DNA from: Chloroflexota bacterium
GTDB lineage: Bacteria; Chloroflexota; Anaerolineae; Promineifilales; Promineifilaceae
Reading direction: 5' to 3'
Length of the DNA stretch: 36,261 nt
NCBI GenBank assembly: GCA_009937635.1
Contig: JAACFF010000015.1
Coordinates: 1-36,261, forward strand
Below the pieces are notes generated by a model. It was not told the origin of the DNA and made no database searches. It was given only the letters and a program-made list of their open reading frames with translations. The position numbers and the translations under genes are program-made. Below, one piece after another: positions 1 through 7,713 of the stretch. Numbering within the stretch: position 1 is the first letter of the stretch; every line of letters begins with the position of its first letter.

Positions 1-143
1 CAGAGTAAATCCTGCCAATCGCGGAGGCTTACAGGCGAGTGACAGAAAATGAAACATCGGAGAACGGAATCAGATTTTTTACATGATAAAGCAGGTCTAA
101 CTAAGATTAGATTCACACTTATGGGTAAAACGTGAGGCTTTAA
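1..143. other. Left-edge non-coding stretch
   Basis: No gene can be supported here. A short open stretch in frame 2 ends at a TGA near position 52 and could be the tail of a gene lying to the left, but too little of it is present to judge. The last 15 bases hold a GAGG ribosome binding site for the gene at 144. Confidence 0.5.
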
Positions 144-926
144 ATGGCTAATTTTGTAGATACCTTCGACAGCTTTGAAACAACGATTATTGAGCAGGAT
201 GAATATAACTATTTAGATTGGAACCAAGATCCGGTCAAGCAGATTCAACAACGCGTTGTCATAGTCCTGTGCTTGGTTTTAATGGTGGCTACCTCCTTGG
301 CATTGTTGGCGGTACCAAAAAATATTGGCACCGGTTCAGCTGGCACGCAAGAAACAATTATGAGTCAATCAAATACTGAAATTCAAACCACACAAGAATC
401 CCAAATCACTGTAGCACAAGTCGCTGGTGTGAATGCGATAGCACCTCTTTTTACTCCAGAAATCCAACATTGGAAAAGTGAAATTGCACAATGGTCTGCA
501 GAACATAATCTCGATCCAAACGCTGTAGCAACTATCATGCAGATAGAGTCATGTGGAGATCCGCAGGCTGTATCTGTGGCAGGAGCTCGCGGGCTGTTCC
601 AGGTGATGCCATTTCACTTCACGGGCAGTGAGAACATGCTAGATCCCGATACGAATGCTTTTCGCGGTCTAAACTTTCTCAACGAACAGTTGCGCTATAC
701 AGGGGGCGATATGTTGTTATCATTTGCCGGATACAACGGCGGCTACGCGGCTTCAGGCGGCGACTATGCCAACTGGCCCAATGAGACGCAACGGTATTAT
801 CAGTGGGCAAAAGGTATTTATGCTGATGCACAGGCCGGCGCCAGCAGAAGTGATACGCTCGAAGCTTGGTTGGATGCCGGGGGAAGGCCTGGTTGCCAAC
901 GGGCTGCTTCGCGACTTGGAATATAA
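144..926 (+). CDS. Membrane-anchored lytic transglycosylase (SLT family)
   Basis: This 260-residue protein is predicted to cleave the MurNAc-GlcNAc bond of peptidoglycan, at the outer face of the membrane. A short polar N-terminus is followed by one membrane segment (about residues 36-57), a Ser/Thr/Gln-rich linker (about 60-100) and an SLT goose-lysozyme-like domain (about 105-230). The family motifs are visible: the catalytic Glu135 in IES, the GLFQVMP block at 150-156, AGYNGG at 195-200 and the ETQRYY block at 214-219. Cys137 and Cys251 could form a disulphide in an extracytoplasmic domain. The ATG start is preceded by GAGG at a usual distance. A strong hairpin terminator follows the stop, so the gene looks monocistronic. 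The domain call is firm; the physiological role (wall turnover, spore or secretion-related) cannot be read from the context. Confidence 0.88.
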   Translation: MANFVDTFDSFETTIIEQDEYNYLDWNQDPVKQIQQRVVIVLCLVLMVATSLALLAVPKNIGTGSAGTQETIMSQSNTEIQTTQESQITVAQVAGVNAIAPLFTPEIQHWKSEIAQWSAEHNLDPNAVATIMQIESCGDPQAVSVAGARGLFQVMPFHFTGSENMLDPDTNAFRGLNFLNEQLRYTGGDMLLSFAGYNGGYAASGGDYANWPNETQRYYQWAKGIYADAQAGASRSDTLEAWLDAGGRPGCQRAASRLGI

Positions 927-956
927 GATTTTCTTATATCTCAGTAGTTTGTTTGT

Positions 957-993
957 AAGCGGCCGTTTCCCATTCCGGAAGCGGCCGTTTTCT
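957..993 (+). terminator. Rho-independent terminator after the transglycosylase gene
   Basis: Arms at 957-970 and 977-990 pair over about 14 base pairs, including two G-T wobbles, around a six-base loop. A TTTTCT tail follows. Both arms contain the CGGCCG palindrome, so the element also reads as a direct repeat of AAGCGGCCGTTT. A smaller hairpin (921-928 with 932-939) overlaps the stop codon just upstream. Confidence 0.85.
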
Positions 994-1127
994 ATCCAAC
1001 CTTGCCCTGCATTTCTGGTATAATTTCATAGGACCTTCATTGGTCGCAAGTGCGGCTTGTACACTGTGGGTCTTCCTGAATTGGTGCGTTCTGATATTTG
1101 TTGTTTTTATTGAGTTAGGAGGTTGTT

Positions 1128-1814
1128 GTGACAATTAAGGTTACTTGGCATGGTCATGCCACGTTTTCTCTCGATTTTGATGGGACAAAAGTCGTTGTTG
1201 ATCCTTTTTTTTCGGTTAATAATCCCTCAGCGTTGCGCTCGGCCGACGAGGTAGCTGCAGATTACATTTTACAGACTCATGGTCATGCCGATCACATTGT
1301 CGATACGGTACCCCTGGCAAAGCGGACAGGAGCTCAGGTCATCGGCAATTTTGAGATTTGCAATTGGATTAATGCCCAGGGCCATGACAATACGTGGGCT
1401 ATGAACACAGGCGGCGGTTATGATTTCCCTTTTGGCAGGGTAAAAATGACCCCTGCTCTGCACAGCTCTGGTCTGCCGGATGGTAGTTATGGAGGCGATC
1501 CGGGTGGTTATTTGGTTACAACAGCTAGCAATACGATTTATATTGCTGGAGATACAGCGTTGTTTACCGATATGTCTTTGATTGGAGCTGCAGGTATAGA
1601 TCTTGCAATCATTCCGACTGGAGACAATTTTACGATGGGCCCAGATGATGCTCTGTCTGCGCTAGGTTATTTGCAACCAAAAGTTGTTATCCCTTGCCAT
1701 TTCGGTACATGGCCGCCGATTTCTCAGGATATGAACGCTTGGGCCGAACGTGTAATAGCGAACAGCGAGGTCAAACCCGTTGTTCTTTCTGTCGAAGGAA
1801 GCTTCTCACTTTAG
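1128..1814 (+). CDS. UPF0173-type metal-dependent hydrolase
   Basis: This 228-residue protein is of the metallo-beta-lactamase fold and matches the UPF0173/YtkL-like group in length and layout. It starts with the typical TWHGHATF stretch and carries the metal-binding THGHADH motif (residues 50-56), a later IAGDTALF block containing the bridging Asp, and a C-terminal IPCHFGTWPP histidine. The family is cytoplasmic and generally of unknown substrate. The start is GTG, chosen because a clear AGGAGG lies at 1117-1122 and no better ATG exists. It is separated from the transglycosylase by a terminator, so it has its own promoter somewhere in 994-1115. It faces the slipin gene convergently and shares a hairpin with it. 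Confidence 0.88.
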   Translation: MTIKVTWHGHATFSLDFDGTKVVVDPFFSVNNPSALRSADEVAADYILQTHGHADHIVDTVPLAKRTGAQVIGNFEICNWINAQGHDNTWAMNTGGGYDFPFGRVKMTPALHSSGLPDGSYGGDPGGYLVTTASNTIYIAGDTALFTDMSLIGAAGIDLAIIPTGDNFTMGPDDALSALGYLQPKVVIPCHFGTWPPISQDMNAWAERVIANSEVKPVVLSVEGSFSL

Positions 1815-1840
1815 TTGCCAGATTTCTTGGTCTAAAGCGA

Positions 1841-1870
1841 AGGGTGTGAACTAAATTTTGTTCACACCTC
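1841..1870. terminator. Shared hairpin between convergent genes
   Basis: The arms 1843-1851 and 1860-1868 (GGTGTGAAC and its complement) pair perfectly over nine bases around an eight-base A/T-rich loop. It lies between the stop of the UPF0173 gene and the stop of the slipin gene. The tail is only moderately T-rich, so it is a likely but not textbook bidirectional terminator. Confidence 0.6.
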
Positions 1871-1941
1871 TATTATGCTGTTGTTTTTCTGGATTATCTT
1901 TAGTTAGCAGCCGGATGAGACTCGTTCGTCAGTGATTGCGC

Positions 1942-2730
1942 TCAGGTTGCATCTTCTGACGAAGAGTTTACATCTTTACCGTTTACCAACCTCATGAGCG
2001 GTCCCATCAAATCTATCGGCAGCGGAAATACTACGGTTGTATTGTTTTGAATACCTATATCGGCAAGCGTCTGTAAATAACGGAGCGTCATTGCCCCTGG
2101 CTCCAAGTTCATCATTCGCGCAGCATCTGCCAATCGTTCTGCAGATTGCTTATCTCCCTCTGCGCTGATGATCTTCGCCCTCCGTTCTCGTTCAGCCTCT
2201 GCTTCTCGTGCCATTGCGCGTACCATATTGGGTGTTAATTCGAGATCTTTTACTTCGACTATGCTGACCTTTATGCCCCATGGTTCAGTAGCTTCATCGA
2301 TGATATGCTGCAAGCGCTCATTTATCTCCTCGCGATCCTGGAGCAGTTGGTCAAGATGTGATTGGCCAATGACGTTGCGCAAGCTAGTCTGCGCAATCTG
2401 CCAAGTTGCTCGACGATAGTCTTCTACTTGAACGATTGCATCTACCGGATCGAGCACTCTGAAATAGACAACTGCGTTGACCTTCACGGTGACATTATCC
2501 CCAGTAATCGCTTCCTGCGCAGGGACATCTAGGGTTACGGTCCGCAAATCCACCTTTACCATTCGATCGACTAAAGGGATGAGAAAGAATAAACCCGGCC
2601 CTTTCGCTCCTATTACGCGACCCAAGCGAAATATAACCCCTCGTTCATACTCCGGCACAATGCGGATTGCAGCTGCAATCAACACCAGAAGTGCGATGAT
2701 AATAAAGATTAAGACGATCAATGTACCCAT
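1942..2730 (-). CDS. Slipin (SPFH/band 7, stomatin-like membrane protein)
   Basis: This 262-residue protein has an N-terminal hydrophobic segment (residues 3-24), an SPFH/band 7 domain from about 25 to 190 with the characteristic [10 protein letters not shown] and [13 protein letters not shown] blocks, and a charged helical stretch rich in Glu, Arg and Ala (about 165-200) expected to oligomerise. The C-terminal part contains the ATTVVFPLP-like region seen in slipins. Such proteins form large membrane rings or microdomains, and in many prokaryotes are encoded next to an NfeD-type protease. Here the NfeD homologue is about 10.5 kb away (13269-14588). An AAGGAG site precedes the ATG. The C-terminus ends in a short Ser/Glu/Asp-rich tail. 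Confidence 0.93.
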   Translation of the reverse strand: MGTLIVLIFIIIALLVLIAAAIRIVPEYERGVIFRLGRVIGAKGPGLFFLIPLVDRMVKVDLRTVTLDVPAQEAITGDNVTVKVNAVVYFRVLDPVDAIVQVEDYRRATWQIAQTSLRNVIGQSHLDQLLQDREEINERLQHIIDEATEPWGIKVSIVEVKDLELTPNMVRAMAREAEAERERRAKIISAEGDKQSAERLADAARMMNLEPGAMTLRYLQTLADIGIQNNTTVVFPLPIDLMGPLMRLVNGKDVNSSSEDAT

Positions 2731-2789
2731 GATTTCTCCTTACCCATTATATTTTTAGCTGGTCAATTTTTCTGTTTTCTCTGCGCGAA

Positions 2790-3011
2790 CTACTCAGGCT
2801 CTGGCCAGTTTCCAGACCGCGGCAGTAAAGGCGGCTCGGTGGGGACAACGTCCGCAGCCAGATTAGGATGAGTAGTTACCTTTGCACTTTTGTAAATGAT
2901 CAATATGTACGTCTTCAGAAAGCTTATCTCCAGCTCTTGACAGTCCACGTCGTGTAGAATCAGATTGCCACAGACTTTGTAGCCAGTTCCTTTGCACTTT
3001 GCTATGGCCAA
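2790..3011 (-). CDS. Doubtful 73-codon ORF, no recognised family
   Basis: A TTG-started frame of 73 codons lies between the slipin gene and the methyltransferase gene. It has three cysteines in the first third, a hydrophobic middle (about residues 28-40) and a proline-rich tail. There is no convincing ribosome binding site and no family recognised. It may be chance open frame in the 328-base gap 2731-3058, which otherwise shows nothing clear. Listed because the gap is otherwise unexplained; conservation in relatives would decide. Confidence 0.2.
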   Translation of the reverse strand: MAIAKCKGTGYKVCGNLILHDVDCQELEISFLKTYILIIYKSAKVTTHPNLAADVVPTEPPLLPRSGNWPEPE

Positions 3012-3058
3012 TAGGTCCTATATTAGATTATACGCTAAAAGTCAATAGAGAATCGAAT

Positions 3059-3880
3059 TTAGGTGACTGGAACGAGTTGAGCAACGAACAGAGCATATCC
3101 CAGTTTGCCAGTGCGAACAGCTTCTTCCGCTGCTTTGGCCATTGATTTCGCTGTAGATATGTCAAACTGTTGAATTTCTTGTTTTCGTAGCTTTGACAAT
3201 AAATCAACCCCGATCAGTTTCCCTCGTATATCGTGTGCAAGCTCTTGCAGAACTTGATCGTGCACCTCATGATGCCGTAGCTTTAGACCTGCCTTGGCTA
3301 ATAATTCTACATATTCCATTGCCGGAAGTGCATCCTCGATGCAGGCGATCCAGGCCTCGAGGTTTTTTAATTGTGGAGGAATGGATCCGCTTCGGGTCAG
3401 ATCACTCAAGCCAATCTGGCCTCCCGGCTTGAGTACACGAGCGAATTCGGCCGCCGCCCGTTCTTTATGAGGAAATGTACAGAAAGCACATTCGCAAATC
3501 AAAGCGTCGAAGCTGTTATCGGCGAATGGTAACGTTTCCGCATCCGCAGCTTCAAAGCGTACGCTGCCGTCGAGTCCGAGCTCAGCAGTCCGTACGTTAG
3601 CAATCTTGACCGATTTTGGGCTATAGTCGATTCCTATTGCTTCGCAGCCGAAACGTCCAGCCAGGTACAACGTGCTTTCCCCGCGTCCGGAAGCAACGTC
3701 CAGCAGACGCTCCTCCTTTTGCAAATCCATAATTTCGCCTAACCTAGCGGTCAGTTCCAATCCACCTGGATGAAAGGAATCTCCCAAGAGCAGTCTAGGC
3801 CAGTCACTCTCGTAGAGGTTGGCGCAACAGGCTTTAACGAAATTGGAGTCAACAGTCGTTTGGTCGTAAAACATCATCAT
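3059..3880 (-). CDS. Class I SAM-dependent methyltransferase, ArsM-like
   Basis: This 273-residue protein has a Rossmann methyltransferase core: motif I LDVASGRGES at 60-69, the acidic IGIDYS strand at 82-87, and the RVLKPGGQIGLSD block at 148-160. An N-terminal extension carries adjacent Cys18-Cys19 and the sequence LLGDSFHPGG. Further cysteines sit at 129, 131 and 134, close to where arsenite methyltransferases carry a substrate-binding cysteine. The fold is certain; arsenic as substrate is only a possibility. The start overlaps the stop of the radical SAM gene by four bases (ATGA), so the two are translationally coupled and probably act on the same pathway. Three ATG codons follow one another at the start. 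It may methylate a product, intermediate or lipid made by its partner. Confidence 0.85.
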   Translation of the reverse strand: MMMFYDQTTVDSNFVKACCANLYESDWPRLLLGDSFHPGGLELTARLGEIMDLQKEERLLDVASGRGESTLYLAGRFGCEAIGIDYSPKSVKIANVRTAELGLDGSVRFEAADAETLPFADNSFDALICECAFCTFPHKERAAAEFARVLKPGGQIGLSDLTRSGSIPPQLKNLEAWIACIEDALPAMEYVELLAKAGLKLRHHEVHDQVLQELAHDIRGKLIGVDLLSKLRKQEIQQFDISTAKSMAKAAEEAVRTGKLGYALFVAQLVPVT

Positions 3881-5409
3881 TTGAATCGGCCGTTGCTCCC
3901 ATTTTCGCGTTGGCGCCGCCCAAATGAGAAGGTCAGAGGTGTGGGAGTAAAGGCTTCTCCACGAGCACGCGCTCTAGCCTGATCTCGCTGCCGTGCCGCC
4001 AATTGAACACGGGCCTGCTCTCGATAGCCGACATTATTGTAGGCACAGAATGGAACCTGTTTTCCATCCGGCAAGAGGATTTCTTTGCAACACTTCATCA
4101 AATTCTTCTGATTGAAAGTCCACGGATCCATGAAATCCTGGAACATGACCATGAAGATGCTCCCGGCCAGCGGACCGAGATCGATGTCTAGCCCACACGA
4201 GGCGCAGGATAGTGAGAATTCCTGGCTTGCCTTTTCAAAGCCAGGCACCGCTGAAGACGACCATAACCCTTCGATCGCAGATTGCACATCAGGAGCGATC
4301 CGTGGCAAGGCCCGGTTGCTTATGTAGTCGATATAATCATCTACATCCAGAACCCGAGTCAGAGGCAGAACCGTATCATCTTCGACGTAAGCATAGGTCA
4401 CCGAGTTACAAGTAGGGAAACAGCAAGGTACAGGAGCAAAATCGGACTGCATAAAAAGACCATCTGTCTGCTGTTCCAACAATCTGATCACATCGGGGAT
4501 GGTCATACGCTTTAACGGATCGTGCTGCATATGTCTGCCTGAGTGAAATGCAGGCTGGAAGTTAATGCCGAAGACAGCGGGGTGCTCCAGTCCAAAGCGG
4601 GTTATACGGCCGACCTCGTGGTCATTTACCCCTCGCTCAATCGCCGGCACCAAGACAACAGGGCATTTTACCTCAGCCAGCCGGTCGAGCGCGCGAATCT
4701 TTTCCGGTAGTAGAACTGGCTCACCGCGAATGCGACGATATGTTTCTTCCTCAAAACCATCGAACTGAAAATAGATCGCTGGCCGAATTTCCGCCAGCTC
4801 GGCCAATAATTCGTCGTCGTGGGCGATACGTTTGCCGTTCGTATTGATCATGATATGGCTGATATTGCGTTCCAGCGCTAAACGCATCATGGCTACCAGG
4901 TCAGGATGGATCGTTGGTTCTCCACCGGAGAACTGCAATACCTCGGGATTACCTTCTGTATCCACAAAATGGTCAAGAATGCCTTCTACATCTTCTAGGC
5001 TCAAATTGAAGCCCGCTCCGGCATCGGCGAAGCATAAGGGGCAGTCCATGTTACATGCCGAATTGACCTCAATAATGCCTACACAAGCGTGTTGTTGGTG
5101 ATCGGGACACAAACCGCAATCATGTGGACAGCCGTGGATCACCTCAGTGCTGTATTTGAGAGGAATAGTCCCCGGTTTGTTAAACCGCGCGGAATCAACA
5201 TAAGCTTGAGCATCCCCATAGATCAGCGCCTCAAATTGACCATGGTCTGGACAGCGCTTACGCATGTACACCTTATCGTCACGTAGAAGAACGTGCGCAT
5301 CCACCACCTGGCGGCATTCTGGACATATGCTTCGCGTTAATTCAAAAAAGACATGGTCTGCATACACCTTAGTTGGGGATGGAGCTAAATGGGACTGGAT
5401 TTCTTGCAT
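3877..5409 (-). CDS. Cysteine-rich radical SAM enzyme, MJ0619/tetraether lipid synthase type
   Basis: This 510-residue protein binds the radical SAM cluster through Cys119, Cys123 and Cys126 (CxxxCxxC) and shows the GGEP motif at 162-165. Additional cysteine sets are visible: Cys29/Cys32/Cys53, a rubredoxin-like site; Cys94/98/101/109 in a CPHDCGLCPDH block; Cys329/330/334; Cys402/405; and Cys440/441/455 with PFCAYNN. This set of sites is that of the MJ0619 family, which includes the archaeal tetraether lipid synthase Tes (three 4Fe-4S clusters plus a mononuclear iron). Bacterial members may join lipid tails, modify pterins or methylate unactivated carbons; substrate cannot be read here. GAGGAA precedes the ATG. 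The C-terminal tail is Arg/Gln-rich. The gene lies 68 bases after the small Cys-rich gene and overlaps the methyltransferase gene. Confidence 0.85.
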   Translation of the reverse strand: MQEIQSHLAPSPTKVYADHVFFELTRSICPECRQVVDAHVLLRDDKVYMRKRCPDHGQFEALIYGDAQAYVDSARFNKPGTIPLKYSTEVIHGCPHDCGLCPDHQQHACVGIIEVNSACNMDCPLCFADAGAGFNLSLEDVEGILDHFVDTEGNPEVLQFSGGEPTIHPDLVAMMRLALERNISHIMINTNGKRIAHDDELLAELAEIRPAIYFQFDGFEEETYRRIRGEPVLLPEKIRALDRLAEVKCPVVLVPAIERGVNDHEVGRITRFGLEHPAVFGINFQPAFHSGRHMQHDPLKRMTIPDVIRLLEQQTDGLFMQSDFAPVPCCFPTCNSVTYAYVEDDTVLPLTRVLDVDDYIDYISNRALPRIAPDVQSAIEGLWSSSAVPGFEKASQEFSLSCASCGLDIDLGPLAGSIFMVMFQDFMDPWTFNQKNLMKCCKEILLPDGKQVPFCAYNNVGYREQARVQLAARQRDQARARARGEAFTPTPLTFSFGRRQRENGSNGRFK

Positions 5410-5477
5410 GGTTCCTCATCTAACTTATTGAGTAATAAAGTCGTTGATAGTAGAACGAAGTCTCAGCTATAGAGACA

Positions 5478-5753
5478 TCAGGGTGGTTCTTTGGCGGTCT
5501 CTGCTGCGGCCACCTGAAGACTCTCCAGCTGTTCTAACCTCTGGCGATAATATTGGCGGCAATCAGGACAGCAAGACAGATGGTTTTTGGCCATCAGACG
5601 CAGCAGCTTTAGGCTAATGCCTATTCTGGCATGCATGTCGGCCAGATACTCCAGTATTGCGAAACAATCGTCACAAGATAGAGTAACACCCTCTTGCTGA
5701 CTTGTCGCGGCCATTAGAAGTCGCCAAAGGGGACGTATCTCGTCCTTTGGCAT
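5478..5753 (-). CDS. Small Cys-rich protein with zinc-finger-like pairs
   Basis: This 91-residue protein has a CDDC pair at 27-30 and an HLSCCPDC cluster at 58-65, separated by a leucine-rich helical stretch, and ends in a Gln/Glu/Ala-rich helix. The His-x-x-x-Cys-x-x-Cys arrangement resembles the zf-HC2 finger of anti-sigma factors, but there is no membrane segment and no sigma gene nearby. It may bind a metal or donate it to the iron-sulfur enzyme encoded just downstream, or act as a regulator; neither is shown. Coding is supported by the tight same-strand position (70 bases after the DUF3179 gene and 68 before the radical SAM gene) and by the ordered cysteines. Confidence 0.65.
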   Translation of the reverse strand: MPKDEIRPLWRLLMAATSQQEGVTLSCDDCFAILEYLADMHARIGISLKLLRLMAKNHLSCCPDCRQYYRQRLEQLESLQVAAAETAKEPP

Positions 5754-5823
5754 TAATCACCCTTTAGGTCGTTTTGGTCGCCGGATACGCTGGATGCCTA
5801 GCCCAGTAACCATGACAGGAAAT

Positions 5824-7353
5824 TTAACTCTGATATATAATGGTTTCAGGCTTAAAAGCAGCCCAGGAGAACCAGAAATGATCTCCATGAACAAGGGGCT
5901 TCAGCGTCTGTCCGGCCAAGGGGCCATCAGTCGCCTGCCCAAGAATATTCCAGGTACTCCCAGTTTCGTCATCAACTATCTTCTCGTCTTCATAGCTGAA
6001 CGTCAGCTTCTGCCCTTCCAGGTTTGCATCAAAGACCCCGGTCGCGCCAACATCTTCAGCGAAGGCTATGATCTGTCCACCAAGTGCACTAGAAGTTCCA
6101 GGCTTGAAGAAGATCGCCATATCTTGCCCGCCCTGCTGGTCATTGATGACTGATACTTCTGACAATATGCTCAGCGGATAAGCAACATCGACTCCCGCAT
6201 CGGCCAAGGACACAGTAACAACCCTTTCAGCCGCGGGTAATCGGCCGTCTTGTTCTTGTTGAAGGAGCGCAATATTGCCGCCCGCCGTCAGGGGGCTATC
6301 GTAAGTATCGTAACCCGGATAAGGATTAATACCATAAGGTCTATCAAACCCTGTATCTTGCGACAACACCATTCCCGTTGGAAAAGCCTCTTTGAAATCG
6401 TCGAAACTGACCAGGGATGAGGCAAGGAACGTTAACTGTTGGCCAGCAAGATCCCCCACAATTCCTTCGCCTGTAAACTGCTGCCACAGACTCTCGGTCG
6501 TGCGATCATACATGACCAGGTCGGAGTTGCGCAGCAAGCCTGAAGTACCAAATTCATACGTTTCGCTATCCAGGCGACGATCGAAAACCAGAGCCGAATT
6601 ACAAAGGGGGCAAAATGTCACGATCACCGGCACCTCTCCTACGACATCATTGACGATCTCATGGAAGGTTAGGATTTGCAACGGGTATGCACGAACGTCT
6701 CCATAAATTTCCAGGACAATTACCGGCTCGTTGCCGATCAGCCATGAACCTGCCTCTTCAATCGTAACAAACATCGGATCATCTATTGACCTTATGCCAT
6801 CACGTGGTGGGCCTCCTGACAATAATTCCTCGTAGCTAATAGTATGCCGCTCCCAATTTGTATTCCAGTCCTCCGTCACAAACCTCAGGTCTTCGGGCCG
6901 GTCATCTTGTAAGAATATACCATCCTCGACAATGGGCTCTATTGTTTCCGTCGGTTGAACCTCCACAACAGGTTCCGGCGTTTCCGTCGATTGCTCCTCT
7001 ATTGCAGGTTCGGCCGTATTCTCGACAGCCGCTTCGGCCTCGCCGTCACCTGCATCCTCGCTCAACTCACCAACCCCAGTTTCCTCGCTGGAGGAAATAT
7101 CTTCCTCCGGAGTCGCAGTGGCGGTTGCTTCAATAACCTGCAATTCTTCAGGCTCTTCTGCGCTGGATACATCTTCAACTTCGGCCACAGATGGGGTTGA
7201 CTCCCCATCCTGCATTTCAGCTATAGACACTGCAGAATCACTATTGCCAATTGCTGGCTCCACACCTCCGGCAGCATTACAAGCCACCAAAAAAGCAGCG
7301 ACGAATAACAAGAACACCCAGAATGTATTCCGCTCTCTTATCCTTCCAATCAT
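5824..7353 (-). CDS. DUF3179 lipoprotein with long acidic linker
   Basis: This 509-residue protein has a lipoprotein signal: Arg-rich start, hydrophobic stretch at 11-23 and a lipobox ending in Cys25. Residues about 31-150 form a low-complexity linker of Glu, Thr, Ala, Pro and Val that likely tethers the domain away from the membrane. A DUF3179 domain follows (about 165-509) with the conserved CPLC motif at 248-251, WQQFTGEG near 290-297 and the YPGYDTYDSP block. DUF3179 has no established function; the CxxC suggests redox chemistry or metal binding outside the membrane. The gene diverges from a second DUF3179 gene at 7714 and is on the same strand, 70 bases from, the radical SAM cluster, so it may head that operon. 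Confidence 0.88.
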   Translation of the reverse strand: MIGRIRERNTFWVFLLFVAAFLVACNAAGGVEPAIGNSDSAVSIAEMQDGESTPSVAEVEDVSSAEEPEELQVIEATATATPEEDISSSEETGVGELSEDAGDGEAEAAVENTAEPAIEEQSTETPEPVVEVQPTETIEPIVEDGIFLQDDRPEDLRFVTEDWNTNWERHTISYEELLSGGPPRDGIRSIDDPMFVTIEEAGSWLIGNEPVIVLEIYGDVRAYPLQILTFHEIVNDVVGEVPVIVTFCPLCNSALVFDRRLDSETYEFGTSGLLRNSDLVMYDRTTESLWQQFTGEGIVGDLAGQQLTFLASSLVSFDDFKEAFPTGMVLSQDTGFDRPYGINPYPGYDTYDSPLTAGGNIALLQQEQDGRLPAAERVVTVSLADAGVDVAYPLSILSEVSVINDQQGGQDMAIFFKPGTSSALGGQIIAFAEDVGATGVFDANLEGQKLTFSYEDEKIVDDETGSTWNILGQATDGPLAGQTLKPLVHGDHFWFSWAAFKPETIIYQS

Positions 7354-7713
7354 TTGCTTTCCCTTAAATCGATCGCCACGAAATATATATACCTATGTTC
7401 ACCATGCTCATTCCTAATTCGCTCAATAGACATAGAAAGTCAGTCAAACCTTACACGGTGCTTCATAAGACCAAATGAGCCTGCAACATTGGCCAGCTTA
7501 TTTTGGCGCATCTTTACCCTGCGTTAATCCAAGATTCTCGAGCTCTTTTCCCATTATGAAGCTGCTGTAAATTACAGACTACGCCAGGACGATCGAGAAA
7601 ACAGTGAGCCAGATCACTTATGAGCAAGAAGTTGATACGACAACGCGTCAAGCGCCCGTGAGTGTATTGCTTTCTACAGACAAGGCGCGTTTCGGCCGTA
7701 CACTTGAAGCAAT
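7354..7713. other. 360-base gap between divergent DUF3179 genes
   Basis: No gene, RNA or clear hairpin is seen. The gap must contain the promoters of both divergent DUF3179 genes. A/T-rich stretches at 7378-7395 could belong to the leftward promoter, but I cannot assign -35 and -10 boxes with confidence. The size leaves room for shared regulation of the two lipoproteins. Confidence 0.5.
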
